Source: CAIWHR01 sp963811685 (lineage in GTDB: Bacteria > Pseudomonadota > Gammaproteobacteria > Burkholderiales > Casimicrobiaceae). From it: 64,000 bases of DNA. Below are positions 8,112 to 18,162 of this stretch, piece after piece. The first letter of the stretch is position 1. Each line of letters begins with the position of its first letter. Under the pieces are notes generated by a model that worked only from the letters and a program-made list of their open reading frames with translations, was not told the DNA's origin and searched no databases. The position numbers and the translations under genes are program-made. The stretch is taken from the NCBI GenBank assembly GCA_963811685.1, contig CAWESK010000010.1:248001-312000 (forward strand), written 5' to 3'.

Positions 8112-11100
8112 ATGCAGCTTCCCGAGATTTGCATCAAGCGGCCGGTCTTCGCGACGGTGCTGTCGCTCATCATCCTGCTGGTCGGCATCATTTCGTACAG
8201 CCGGCTCTCGGTTCGCGAATACCCGCGGATCGACGAGCCGGTGGTGAGCGTGGTCACCGACTATCGCGGCGCGTCCGCCGAAGTGGTCGAGTCCCAGGTG
8301 ACGAAGCCGCTCGAGGATTCGCTGGCCGGGATCGAGGGCGTCGAGGTGATGACGTCGCAGAGCAGGTCGGAGCGCAGCGTCATCAACGTTCGCTTCAGTT
8401 TGAAGCGTGACCCGGACTCGGCGGCCGCCGACGTTCGCGACAAGGTCGCCCGCGCCAGGGGCAAGCTTCCCGACACGATCGACGAGCCGATCATCGCCAA
8501 GGTCGAAGCCGATTCCAATCCAATCATCTACATCGCGGTCGAGGCGGGCTCGCTGACCACGCTCGAAGCGTCCGACTACGTGAAGCGCTACGTCCAGCCG
8601 CGGCTCTCGGTGCTGCCCGGCGCCGCGGACGTGAGGGTGTTCGGCGAGCGGCAGGTGTCGATGCGGATCAACCTCGACCGCTCGCGGCTCGCCGGCTACA
8701 AGCTCACGGTCCAGGATGTCGAGGATGCGCTCCGCAAGCAGAACGCGGAGATCCCGGCCGGGCGGATCGAATCACAGGCGCGCGAATTCACCGTCGTCGC
8801 CGAAACCGACCTCCGCACTCCGGAGCAGTTCAACGACCTGATCGTCGCCAACGTTGGCGGCTATCCGGTGCGCCTGCGCGACGTGGGGCTCGCCGAGATC
8901 GGCCCGGTCGACGAGCGGATCATCTCCCGGTTCAACGGCAAGCCGTCGCTCAATATCGGCGTCATCAAGCAAGCGGTGGCCAATCCGCTCGACCTGTCGA
9001 ATGCGGTGAGAGCGGAAGTCATCAAGATGAACGAGAGCATGCCGCCCGGCCTGAAGCTCATCGTCGCGTACGACACGTCGGTCTTCATCGATCGCTCGAT
9101 CAAGTCGGTGTTCGAGGCGATCGGAGAGGCGATCCTGCTGGTCGCGCTCGTCATCTTCTTCTTCCTGCGCAGCGTGCGCGCATCGTTCATCCCGATCGTG
9201 ACGATCCCGGTGGCGCTGATCGGCGCGTTCGGGCTCATGTATGCGTTCAATTTCACGATCAACACGCTGACGCTGCTGTCGATGGTGCTCGCCATCGGGC
9301 TCGTCGTCGACGACGCGATCGTCATGCTGGAAAACATTTTCCGGCACATCGAGGAAGGGATGCCGCCGCGTCAGGCAGCCATCGAAGGGTCGCGGGAAAT
9401 CGGGTTCGCGATCGTGGCGATGACGCTGACGCTCGCCTCGGTGTTCGCGCCGCTCGCCTTTGCGACCGGCCGCACCGGTCGCCTCTTCATCGAGTTCGCG
9501 TTGACCTTGGCGGGTGCGGTGATCGTCTCCGGGTTCGTGGCGCTCACGCTGTCGCCGATGATGTGTTCGCTGCTCCTGCGCCACCAGGAGCGGCATTCAT
9601 GGCTCTACAACGCAATCGAGCGCGGACTGACCGCGTTGACGCAAGGGTATCGCCGCGTCCTCACCGCTGCGCTGCACAACCGGTGGGTGATCGTGCTTCT
9701 TTGGTCGGCGGTCGCCGCGCTGGGCGCGGTATTCTTCGGGCTGCTCAAGGCGGAGCTTGCGCCCACCGAAGATCGCGGCGTGCTCTTCGGTCTGGTCTCG
9801 GCGCCGCAGGGCTCGACGCCCCAGTACACGGCCGACCAGATCGTTCCGATCGAACGGTTCTACCAGGATATTCCCGAAGCCGCCGCCTACACGGCGATCT
9901 CGGGCTTCCCCACCGTCGTCGACGGCATCGCGGTGCTGCGCCTGAAGGCATGGGAGGATCGGACCAAGAAACAGCAGCAGATCACCAACGAGCTGCGGCC
10001 AAAGCTCGCGACGATACCGGGCGCACTTGCGTTTGCGCTCAACCCGCCGTCTCTTGGCCAGTCGTTCCGCTCTACGCCGGTCGAATACGTCATCATGTCC
10101 CAGGTGCCGTATCCGGAGCTGCAGCGAATCGTCGACCGCTTTCTCGACGAGGCAAGCAAGTATCCGGGTGTTCTGAATCTGCAGACGGACCTGCGTCTCA
10201 ACACCCCCGAAGTGCGCGTCACGATCAATCGCGACAAGCTGTCCGATATCGGCATCGGCGTCGACACCGTCGGCCGCACGCTGGAGACGATGCTCGGCGG
10301 CCGTCAGGTGACTCGTTTCAAGAAGGACGGTGAGCAGTACGACGTCATCGTCCAGGTGGCGCCGCTCGATCGCTCGACGCCTGCCGACATTCGGGACACG
10401 TATGTCCGCGCGCGCGACGGCGGCATGGTCCAGCTCTCCAATCTCGTCGATTTGCGCGAAGGAGTGGCGCCGCAATCGCTCAACCATTTCAACCGCCTGC
10501 GGGCGGTCAAGGTCACCGCGACGCTGGCCCCCGGATATGCGATCGGCGAAGCGCTGCAGGCGATGAACGATGCCGCCAAGCGTGCGCTGCCGCCGACCGC
10601 GCAGACCGACCTCGACGGGCAGTCGCGCGAATTCCGCTCCTCGGGCGGCGAGATCTATTTCACGTTCGTGCTGGCGCTCGCGTTCATCTATCTCGTGCTG
10701 TCCGCGCAGTTCGAGAGCTTCAAGCATCCGTTGGTCATCATGCTGAGCGTGCCGCTGTCGATGACCGGCGCGCTGTTCACCCTCTGGCTGGCGGGCGGGA
10801 CGCTCAACATCTACAGCCAGGTCGGGCTCGTCACGCTGGTCGGCCTCATCACCAAGCACGGAATCCTGATCGTCGAGTTCTCGAATCAGCTCCGCGCAAA
10901 GGGCGAGGCGCTGCTCGATGCGGTCGTCGACGCCGCAACGCTGCGCTTGCGGCCGATCCTGATGACGACCGGCGCGATGGTGCTGGGCGCGCTGCCGCTC
11001 GCGCTTGCCACCGGTGCCGGCGCCGAATCGCGGACGCAGATCGGCTGGGTGATCGTCGGCGGGATGACGTTCGGCACGTTCCTGACGCTGTTCGTCGTCC

Positions 11101-11192
11101 CCACCGCGTACACGCTGCTTGCCGGCGAGCGTCACGCCGGGGCAAAGCCGCGGACAAGCGTGCCGGCTGCGCAGCCGGGTCACGCCGACTGA
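8112..11192 (+). CDS. RND (HAE1-type) efflux transporter permease
   Basis: An intact 1026-residue inner-membrane proton-driven exporter of the hydrophobe/amphiphile efflux family. It shows the N-terminal signature CIKRPVFATVLSLIILLVGI, the TM4 proton-relay GLVVDDAIVMLENI near residue 400 with the Asp-Asp pair, and the repeated second-half elements (LVTLVGLITKHGILIVEFSNQ and RLRPILMTTGAMVLGALPLA). Length and two-fold repeat match the MdtB/MexB-like family. It lies 15 nt after the adaptor gene. The C-terminus is short and charged. No TolC-like gene or regulator is adjacent. Confidence 0.93.
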   Translation: MQLPEICIKRPVFATVLSLIILLVGIISYSRLSVREYPRIDEPVVSVVTDYRGASAEVVESQVTKPLEDSLAGIEGVEVMTSQSRSERSVINVRFSLKRDPDSAAADVRDKVARARGKLPDTIDEPIIAKVEADSNPIIYIAVEAGSLTTLEASDYVKRYVQPRLSVLPGAADVRVFGERQVSMRINLDRSRLAGYKLTVQDVEDALRKQNAEIPAGRIESQAREFTVVAETDLRTPEQFNDLIVANVGGYPVRLRDVGLAEIGPVDERIISRFNGKPSLNIGVIKQAVANPLDLSNAVRAEVIKMNESMPPGLKLIVAYDTSVFIDRSIKSVFEAIGEAILLVALVIFFFLRSVRASFIPIVTIPVALIGAFGLMYAFNFTINTLTLLSMVLAIGLVVDDAIVMLENIFRHIEEGMPPRQAAIEGSREIGFAIVAMTLTLASVFAPLAFATGRTGRLFIEFALTLAGAVIVSGFVALTLSPMMCSLLLRHQERHSWLYNAIERGLTALTQGYRRVLTAALHNRWVIVLLWSAVAALGAVFFGLLKAELAPTEDRGVLFGLVSAPQGSTPQYTADQIVPIERFYQDIPEAAAYTAISGFPTVVDGIAVLRLKAWEDRTKKQQQITNELRPKLATIPGALAFALNPPSLGQSFRSTPVEYVIMSQVPYPELQRIVDRFLDEASKYPGVLNLQTDLRLNTPEVRVTINRDKLSDIGIGVDTVGRTLETMLGGRQVTRFKKDGEQYDVIVQVAPLDRSTPADIRDTYVRARDGGMVQLSNLVDLREGVAPQSLNHFNRLRAVKVTATLAPGYAIGEALQAMNDAAKRALPPTAQTDLDGQSREFRSSGGEIYFTFVLALAFIYLVLSAQFESFKHPLVIMLSVPLSMTGALFTLWLAGGTLNIYSQVGLVTLVGLITKHGILIVEFSNQLRAKGEALLDAVVDAATLRLRPILMTTGAMVLGALPLALATGAGAESRTQIGWVIVGGMTFGTFLTLFVVPTAYTLLAGERHAGAKPRTSVPAAQPGHAD

Positions 11193-11325
11193 CCGCGGCC
11201 GCCGCCAGGGCGATCCGAATCGCCGGCTGAGTGTCGCGGATCGGCGCATTGCAATAGAATCGACACCCACAAGAGGCACACTGCCCGTTCGTGCTCGTTT
11301 GCATTCCATCCCGAGGAGGCGTTCC

Positions 11326-12662
11326 ATGATCGACCGCATGCGCATCACCCGCTTCGCGCTGGCGCTCGCCGCCGCTGCGATTCCGCTCACGTATTCCGCG
11401 GGGGCGCTCGCGGTGACCGAGATCCAGTGGTGGCACTCGATGACGGGCGCCAACAACGATCGGGTCAACGTCCTCGCCAAGCGCTTCAACGAAAGCCAGA
11501 GCGACTACAAGGTGACCGCGGTCTACAAGGGACAGTACGACGAATCGATGACCGCGGCAGTCGCCGCCTATCGCGCCGGGCAACGCGCCGGCGTTGCTGC
11601 AGGTCTTCGAGGTCGGCACGGCCACGATGATGTCGGCGAAGGGCGCGATCAAGCCGGTCTACGAGGTGATGGCGGCCGCCGGCGAGAAGTTCGATCCGAA
11701 AGCGTACGTGCCGGCCGTGGCCGGCTACTACACGAACACCAAGGGGCAGATGCTGTCGTTCCCCTTCAACAGCTCGACCACGGTGTTTTATTACAACAAG
11801 GATGCCTTCGAAAAGGCGGGCCTCGATCCCAATCAGCCGCCCGCCACGTGGCAGGGCGTGGTCGCCGCCGCCGCGAAGATCAAGGCGGCCGGCGTGCTGC
11901 CTTGCTCGTTCACGACCGGATGGCAGTCGTGGGTGCAGCTCGAGAGCTTCAGCGCCTGGCACAACGTTCCGTTCGCGACCGAGCAGAACGGATTCGCCGG
12001 CAATCGACCCCAAGCTGCTGTTCAACGGCCCGCTCCAGGTCAGGCACATCGCCGACATGCAGGACTGGCTGAAGAAAGGCTACTTCACCTATGCCGGTCG
12101 CAATAACGAGCCGGAGGCGAAGTTCTACAGCGGCGAATGCGCGATGATGACGTCGTCGTCCGCCGCGTACGGCACCGTCAAGCAGAACGCGAAGTTCAAG
12201 TTCGGCATCGCGCCGCTTCCCTATTACGCGGAAGTCGCCGGCGCGCCGCAGAACACGATCATCGGCGGCGCGAGCCTGTGGGTGATGGGCGGCAAGTCGA
12301 AGGACGAGTACAAGGCGGTGGCGAAGTTCCTGACCTTCCTGTCGAAGCCGGAGATCCAGGCCGAGTTCCATCAAGCCACGGGCTACCTGCCGATCACGAT
12401 GGCCGCCTACGAGCTGACGAAGCAATCCGGCTTCTACGACAAGAACCCCGGCACCGACGTCTCGGTCAAGCAGATGATCGTCAAGACGACCGACAAGTCG
12501 CGCGGCGTGCGGCTCGGCAACTTCGTGCAGATCCGCACGATCATCGACGAGGAGCTGGAGGACGTCTGGAACGGCAAGAAGACGGCCCAGGCCGCGCTCG
12601 ATTCCGCGGTCACGCGCGGCAACGAGCAGATCGCGAAATTCGCGCGGACCGCGAAGGAATGA
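11326..12662 (+). CDS. ugpB: Glycerol-3-phosphate ABC transporter substrate-binding protein UgpB (two frameshifts)
   Basis: The periplasmic receptor of the Ugp importer for sn-glycerol-3-phosphate and glycerophosphodiesters. The signal peptide ends SAGALA and is followed by VTEIQWWHSMTGANND, characteristic of UgpB. GAGGAGG at 11313-11319 sets ATG 11326. The frame breaks twice. An extra G in the run at 11578-11580 precedes the continuation NAPALLQVFEVGTATMMSAK. An extra A at 12002-12003 precedes IDPKLLFNGPLQVRHIADMQ. After correction the protein is about 445 residues, the normal length, ending KFARTAKE. Both breaks are single insertions and the flanking coding is well conserved, so the gene is probably intact in the organism. 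It is the first gene of ugpBAECQ. Confidence 0.9.
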
Positions 12663-12749
12663 ATGAGCGGGAGCGGCAGGCGTAGTCCTCGTGGCGCCCG
12701 GCCGCGGTCGGGCGCCTGCCTGATTGCGTAACGCGACCGGCGCTCACCG

Positions 12750-13638
12750 ATGGCGATGGAAAAGCGCGCGAGGTTCCGGTCCGCGTGGCTGCCCTACGCG
12801 CTGGTGGCGCCGCAGATCGCCGTCACGCTCGTCTTCTTCTTCCTGCCGGCCGGCGTGGCGGTCTACCAGTCGCTGCACATCCAGAACGCGTTCGGCGGCA
12901 ATCTGGAGTTCGTCGGGCTCGACAACTTCCGCGACCTCTTCAGCGACGAGCTGTATCTCAATTCGTTCAAGGTCACGGCGCTCTTCTCCGTGCTGGTCGC
13001 CGGACTGGGCCTCGTCATTTCGCTGATTCTCGCGGTGTTTGCCGACCGCATCATCCACGGCGCGGGAGTCTACAAGACGCTGCTGATCTGGCCGTACGCG
13101 GTGGCGCCGGCGATCGCCGGCGTGCTCTGGATGTTCCTCTTCAACCCGACGCTCGGCATCGTCGCGCATTGGCTGCAAGAGCGCGGGCACCGACTGGAAC
13201 TACCTGCTCTATGGCAACCAGGCGATGCTGCTCGTCGTGATCGCCGCGGTCTGGAAACAGGTGAGCTACAACTTCCTCTTCTTTCTGGCCGGCCTGCAGT
13301 CGATCCCCAAGTCGCTGATCGAGGCGGCGGCGATCGACGGCGCCGGGCCGGTGAAGCGCTTCGTGACGATCGTGTTCCCGCTGCTGTCGCCGACGACGTT
13401 CTTCCTGCTCGTCGTGAATATTGTCTTCGCGTTCTTCGACACGTTCGGCATCATCGACGCCGTGACCTCCGGCGGGCCCGGCCAGGCGACCGAGATCCTC
13501 GTGTTCAAGGTGTTCAAGGACGGCTTCAAGTCGCTCGACATCGGCGGGTCGGCGGCGCAGTCGGTGGTGCTGATGGCGATCGTCGTCACGCTCACGGTGA
13601 TCCAGTTCCGCTACGTCGAGCGCAAGGTTCAGTACTGA
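12750..13638 (+). CDS. ugpA: Glycerol-3-phosphate ABC transporter permease UgpA (one frameshift)
   Basis: An inner-membrane permease of the MalF/UgpA type. The N-terminal half reads WLPYALVAPQIAVTLVFFFLPA, typical of the family, and LIWPYAVAPAIAGVLWMFLF. The second half contains the ATPase-contact EAA loop EAAAIDGAGPVKRFVTIVFP. An extra G in the run at 13185-13187 separates the halves; removing it gives QERGTDWNYLLYGNQAML, as expected for UgpA, and a protein of about 295 residues. The stop overlaps the ugpE start (ATGA at 13635-13640), indicating translational coupling. Confidence 0.9.
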
Positions 13639-14485
13639 TGATCGAGCATCGCCCGTTCCTGACGTTCATCAGCCACGCCGTGCTGATCCTGGGCGTCGCG
13701 ATCGTCGCCTTCCCGCTCTACGTGACGTTCGTCGCGTCGACGCGCACCGTCGAGGAGGTCCTCGCCGCGCCCATGCCGTTGACGCCCGGGTCGCATCTGA
13801 TCGACAACTATCTCGCCGCGCTGACGCACGGCGCGGGCGAGTCGACGGCCGGCGTCGGCCGGATGATGCTGAACAGCCTCATCTCCGCGCTGGTGATCTC
13901 GATCGGCAAGATCGTGATCTCGCTCCTGTCCGCGTTCGCGATCGTGTACTTCCGGTTTCCGCTGCGCACGTTCTTCTTCTGGATGATCTTCGTCACGCTG
14001 ATGCTGCCGGTCGAGGTGCGCATCCTGCCGACCTACCAGGTCGTCTGCCGATCTCGAGATGCTCGACACCTACGCCGGCCTGACGATCCCGCTGATCGCG
14101 TCGGCGACGGCCACCTTCCTGTTCCGCCAGTTCTTCCTCACGATTCCGGACGAGCTCGCCGAGGCGGCGCGCATCGACGGCGCCGGGCCCGATGCGGTTC
14201 CTGGTCGACGTCGTCGTGCCGATGTCGAAGACCAACATCGCGGCGCTGTTCGTGATCCTGTTCATCTTCGGCTGGAACCAGTACCTGTGGCCGCTGCTGG
14301 TGACGACACAGGAGTCGATGTACACGACGGTGATCGGCACCCGACGGATGATTTCGGGCGGCGATGCGGCAACGGAGTGGAACCTCGTCATGGCGACCGC
14401 GATGCTGGCGCTGCTGCCGCCGGCGATGGTCGTCATCGCGATGCAGCGGTGGTTCGTCAAGGGCCTGGTCGACAGCGAGAAGTGA
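13638..14485 (+). CDS. ugpE: Glycerol-3-phosphate ABC transporter permease UgpE (two frameshifts)
   Basis: The second Ugp permease, MalG-like. Conserved stretches are the N-terminal membrane segment, FRFPLRTFFFWMIFVTLMLP, the EAA loop EAARIDGAGP, IFGWNQYLWPLLVTT and the C-terminal QRWFVKGLVDSEK. Two single-base insertions break the frame: a T near 14046 (removal gives TYQVVADLEMLDTYAGL) and a C in the run 14188-14190 (removal gives DGAGPMRFLVDVVVP). The corrected product is about 281 residues, the usual length. The start overlaps the ugpA stop and ugpC follows after 2 nt. Confidence 0.9.
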
Positions 14486-14487
14486 CG

Positions 14488-15552
14488 ATGGCCAACGTCC
14501 AACTCAGAAACGTCAAGAAGAGCTACGCCGGCAACGAGGTGATCCACGGGATCGATGCGAGCGTCGCCGACGGCGAGTTCATCGTCATCGTCGGACCTTC
14601 GGGATGCGGCAAGTCGACGCTGCTGCGGATGGTCGCCGGGCTGGAGGAGATCACCGGCGGCGAGATCGTCATCGGCGACCGTGTGGTCAACGCTCTCGAG
14701 CCGAAGGATCGCGATATCGCGATGGTGTTCCAGAACTACGCGCTTTATCCGCACATGAGCGTGTTCGACAACATGGCCTACGGCCTCAAGATCCGCGGAC
14801 TCCCGAAGGACGACATCAGGGCGCGCGTCGATCGCGCGGCGTCGATCCTGGAGCTCGGGCCGCTGCTCGAGCGCAAGCCGCGCGCGCTCTCGGGCGGGCA
14901 GCGCCAGCGCGTCGCGATGGGGCGCGCGATCGTGCGCGAGCCCGCGGTGTTCCTGTTCGACGAGCCGCTGTCGAACCTCGATGCGAAGCTGCGCGTGCAG
15001 ATGCGACTCGAGATCCAGAAGCTGCACCGTCGGCTCGGGACCACGAGCCTCTACGTGACGCACGATCAGGTCGAGGCGATGACGCTCGCGCAGCGGATGA
15101 TCGTGATGAACGCCGGCCGCGCCGAGCAGGTCGGCACGCCGATGGACGTCTACGAAAACCCGGCGACGCAGTACGTGGCGGGATTCATCGGCTCGCCGTC
15201 GATGAATTTTCTCGCCGGCAAGTCGGAGGGGGGCGGCAGAATCGCGCTCGATCACGGCGGCGCCGTGCGCCACGCGTCGGGCGCAGCCGAGGCGGGGCGT
15301 CCGGTGACGGTCGGCATCCGCCCCGAGCATCTCGCTCCGTCGAGCGCCTTCGATGCGCACTTCTCGGGGACCGTCGAGATGGTCGAGCAGCTGGGGGCGG
15401 ACACGCTCGTGCACCTCGCGCACGGCAAGGATCTTCTCACCGCGCGCCTCCCTCACGGCGCGCATCCCGACGCGGGGTCGACGCTGCACCTGACCGCGGA
15501 CCCCGCGCGCGTGTATCTTTTCGACGCCGCCACCGGCGCGAGGATTCGCTGA
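14488..15552 (+). CDS. ugpC: Glycerol-3-phosphate import ATPase UgpC
   Basis: An intact 354-residue ABC ATPase of the MalK/UgpC group that energises the UgpAE permease. Walker A GPSGCGKST lies near residue 36, Q-loop VFQNYALYPHMSV near 80, signature LSGGQRQR near 133, Walker B VFLFDEP near 154, and the H-loop YVTHDQVEA follows. A C-terminal TOBE/MalK regulatory region begins near 235 (FIGSPSMNFL, VGIRPEHL). It starts 2 nt after ugpE and ends 1 nt before ugpQ. It is clean of indels, although the upstream genes of the operon are damaged. Confidence 0.95.
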   Translation: MANVQLRNVKKSYAGNEVIHGIDASVADGEFIVIVGPSGCGKSTLLRMVAGLEEITGGEIVIGDRVVNALEPKDRDIAMVFQNYALYPHMSVFDNMAYGLKIRGLPKDDIRARVDRAASILELGPLLERKPRALSGGQRQRVAMGRAIVREPAVFLFDEPLSNLDAKLRVQMRLEIQKLHRRLGTTSLYVTHDQVEAMTLAQRMIVMNAGRAEQVGTPMDVYENPATQYVAGFIGSPSMNFLAGKSEGGGRIALDHGGAVRHASGAAEAGRPVTVGIRPEHLAPSSAFDAHFSGTVEMVEQLGADTLVHLAHGKDLLTARLPHGAHPDAGSTLHLTADPARVYLFDAATGARIR

Positions 15553-15553
15553 G

Positions 15554-16333
15554 ATGACCGCCAACATCGCCAGGGACTGGCCCTATCCGCGCCTCATCGC
15601 TCATCGCGGCGCCGGCAAGATCGCGCCCGAGAACACGCTGACCGCGATGCGCGTCGGCCACGCGCACGGCTACCGGATGGTCGAATTCGACGTCAAGCTC
15701 GCCGCCGACAACGTGTCGTTCCTGCTGCACGACGCGACGCTCGAGCGGACGACGAGCGGCCGCGGCCGCGCCGATGCGTTGCTGTGGCGCGAGTTGTCGC
15801 GGCTCGACGCGGGCGGGTGGCACTCGGCCAAGTATGCGGGCGAGCCGCTGCCGACGCTGGCATCGATCGCCCGCTGGGCTCGCGCGCATGGTGTGGCCTG
15901 CAATATCGAGATCAAGCCGACGCCGGGCCGCGAGCGGGAGACGGGCGCGGCCGTCGCGCTCGACGCGACGACGCTCTGGAGGGATGCCGAAACGCCGCCG
16001 CTGCTGTCGTCGTTTTCCGAGGCGGCGCTCGAAGCCGCGCGCGACGCCTCCCCCGCGCTGCCGCGGGCGCTCCTGCTCGACACGGTGCCGGCGGACTGGG
16101 AGGCGCGCCTCGCGCGTCTCGAATGCGTCGCGATCGACGTCGACCACGAGTTGCTCACGCCGGGGCTGATCAGCGACGCCCGGGCTTCGGGCTATCGCGT
16201 GCTTTGCTACACGCCCACCACCGTCGAGCGGATCGGCGAGCTCGCGGCATGGGGCGTCGATGGTCTCATCACGGACGCCGTCGATCAGATTCCGGCGGAC
16301 TCGTTGCCGCCCGCGCCACCGCTGCCCGCGTGA
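15554..16333 (+). CDS. ugpQ: Glycerophosphodiester phosphodiesterase
   Basis: A 259-residue cytosolic GDPD hydrolysing glycerophosphodiesters brought in by Ugp to glycerol-3-phosphate and an alcohol. The catalytic set is visible: LIAHRGAGKIAPENT near residues 14-28 (His-Arg and Glu), EFDVKLAADN with metal-binding acids, LHDATLERTTSGRG (second catalytic His) and NIEIKPTPG. The C-terminal WGVDGLITDAVDQI is the usual final barrel segment. No signal peptide is present, fitting cytosolic UgpQ rather than periplasmic GlpQ. It is the last gene of the operon and converges on the MFS gene 8 nt away. Confidence 0.93.
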   Translation: MTANIARDWPYPRLIAHRGAGKIAPENTLTAMRVGHAHGYRMVEFDVKLAADNVSFLLHDATLERTTSGRGRADALLWRELSRLDAGGWHSAKYAGEPLPTLASIARWARAHGVACNIEIKPTPGRERETGAAVALDATTLWRDAETPPLLSSFSEAALEAARDASPALPRALLLDTVPADWEARLARLECVAIDVDHELLTPGLISDARASGYRVLCYTPTTVERIGELAAWGVDGLITDAVDQIPADSLPPAPPLPA

Positions 16334-16341
16334 ATGTGCGA

Positions 16342-17563
16342 CTAGCGCCGGAACCGCGGTCGGGCGCCGGATTTGCCGCTCGTCGATCGGCAGGTTGATC
16401 AATCCCGCGGCGACGCCCAGCGCGATCGATATCCACCAGACGATATCGTAGCTGCCGGTCGTGTCGTAGAGGCGTCCGCCCAGCCACGCGCCCAGGAAGC
16501 TGCCGATCTGGTGGCTGAAGAACGTCACTCCGGACAGCATCGCGAGATAGCGGACGCCGAAGATCGTCGCGACGATGCTGTTGGTCGGCGGGACGGTGGA
16601 CAGCCACAGGAGGCCCAGCGCCGTCGCGAACAAATAGACCGACAGCGCCGAGATCGGCATCCACAGGAACAGGGCGATCACGACGCTGCGGCCGAAATAG
16701 ATCGCCGACAGGATGTAGCGCTTGGGCATCCGCGAGCCGAGCCAGCCGGTCGCGTAGGTGCCGATGATGTTGAAGAGGCCGATCAGCATCAGCGCCGTGA
16801 CGGCGACGTGCGGCGGCAGGCCCTTGTCCGCGAGATAGGCGGGAAGGTGCACGCCGACGAACACGACCTGGAATCCGCAAACGAAAAATCCGATCGTCAG
16901 CAGCATATAGCCCCGGTGCCCGATCGCTTCGCGCAATGCCTGCGCGGCGGATTGGGCGAACGCATGCGTTGTCGTGGCGCGCTTTTCGGCGAGCGCGACG
17001 GCAAGCGGTCCCATCAGCACCGCGATCCCTCCCAGCGCGAGCAGCGCGCCATACCAGCCGAGATGCGAGATGAACACCTGCGTGAGCGGCAGCAGCGCGA
17101 ACTGGCCGAAGGAGCCCGCCGCGGCCGAGATGCCGAGCGCCATGCTGCGCTTTTCCGGGGGGTACGCGCGGCCCAGCACGCCCGAGATCACGCTGAACGT
17201 AAGTCCCGAAAGACCGGTCCCGATCAGAAGGCCGCAGGAGAGGACGAGCGCCAGCGGCGTCGTCGCATGGGCCATGGTGACGAGGCCGAGCACGTACAGC
17301 ACGGTCCCGGCGAGCACGACCTTGGCGGTGCCGTAGCGGTCGGCGAGCATGCCCGACACGGGCTGCATCAGACCCCACATCAGGTTCTGCACCGCCATCG
17401 CGAGCGCGAACGTCTCGCGGCCCCAGTGGAGGTCGGCGCTCATCGGCTGCAGGAAGAGGCCGAAGCCGTGGCGCACGCCCATCGACAGCGTGAGCACGAG
17501 GCCGCCGCAAACGAGGACGACGGTGGGAGTGCGCCAGTCGGCGCGCGTAGACGTGGTCGACAC
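16342..17563 (-). CDS. MFS transporter, probably regulated by the adjacent MarR protein
   Basis: A 12-TM major facilitator (about 405 residues), opening with TPTVVLVCGGLVLTLSMGVR and containing GMLADRYGTAKVVLAG, the MFS loop 2-3 motif. GTG 17563 has GGAG upstream and lies 23 nt after the MarR stop. As read, the frame does not stop at the expected end but runs on antisense through ugpQ to 15437. Removing one A from the AAA run at 16372-16374 places a TAG at 16342-16344, immediately beside the convergent ugpQ stop, which is the likely true end. MarR-MFS pairs usually export a toxic aromatic or drug. The substrate is unknown. Confidence 0.82.
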
Positions 17564-17586
17564 GGGAGTCTCCGGGACGGAATGCG

Positions 17587-18045
17587 TCAGCGGTCGAGGC
17601 CGCCGGGATCGGGATGCAGCGCCTCCAGTTCGCGGAGCGTTGCGACGAGCGCATCGATCTTTCCCGCGCCGAGACGATCGGTGACCTGCGCCTGCGCGCG
17701 CAGCCAGTACCGCTCGGCCGCGCGCAGCGCCTTTTCACCATGGCGCGTCAGCGAGATCTCGCGCGTGCGCGCGTCGCGGCCGGCAACGATGGCGACCAAG
17801 CCCCGCTCGACCAGCGGATCGAGCGTGCGCGACAGCGCGGTGCGGTCGAGCAGCAGCGCTTCGGCGAGCGCCGACATCCGCGACGGTCCCTCGCGCGCGA
17901 GCGTGCGCAGCAGCGAGAACTGCGTGACGCGCAGCCCCGAGGGCGCCATCACGTCGTCGTAGAGCTGCGTGAGCGCGCGGGTGGCACGCCGCAGCCGGCC
18001 GCAGGTGCAGGCGGAGGAGAAAGGTGCAAGGGCGGCAGCAGTCAT
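17587..18045 (-). CDS. MarR-family transcriptional regulator
   Basis: A 152-residue winged-helix repressor. The DNA-binding core reads VTQFSLLRTLAREGPSRMSA, then LAEALLLDRTALSRTLDPLVERGLV (recognition helix) and the wing GRDARTREISLTRHGEK. A Cys pair (CTCGR) near the N-terminus could sense oxidants or electrophiles, but that is a guess. Start 18045 (MTAAALAP) is preferred over ATG 18075 because a perfect inverted repeat lies just upstream of it and overlaps the earlier ATG. It precedes the MFS gene in one operon, so autorepression relieved by a ligand is likely. Confidence 0.87.
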   Translation of the reverse strand: MTAAALAPFSSACTCGRLRRATRALTQLYDDVMAPSGLRVTQFSLLRTLAREGPSRMSALAEALLLDRTALSRTLDPLVERGLVAIVAGRDARTREISLTRHGEKALRAAERYWLRAQAQVTDRLGAGKIDALVATLRELEALHPDPGGLDR

Positions 18046-18058
18046 CAGGCGGAGGTCC

Positions 18059-18092
18059 GGTGCATATGCACGCAAATGCGAGTATATGCACC
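18059..18092. promoter_or_regulatory. Inverted-repeat operator upstream of the MarR gene
   Basis: GGTGCATAT (18059-18067) and its exact reverse complement ATATGCACC (18084-18092) flank a 16-nt centre. The site ends 13 nt before the chosen MarR start, so a bound dimer would cover the promoter or leader. This is the arrangement expected for MarR autoregulation. Binding is inferred from symmetry and position only. Confidence 0.55.
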
Positions 18093-18162
18093 TTTTCTCG
18101 GTGAGTCAATTCTCGACATGCCAACTCCGTCCTTCGTGCTGGCAAGTCCCGTGGAATCGCGT

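Noticed and set aside
11326..14485. Programmed frameshifting in ugpB, ugpA and ugpE
   Set aside because: No slippery heptamer or downstream structure is evident, five independent +1 events occur in three genes, and each is explained by one extra base.
15437..16341. Extension of the MFS transporter frame antisense through ugpQ
   Set aside because: The extra 300 residues have no transporter features and one A removed at 16372-16374 gives a stop exactly beside ugpQ.
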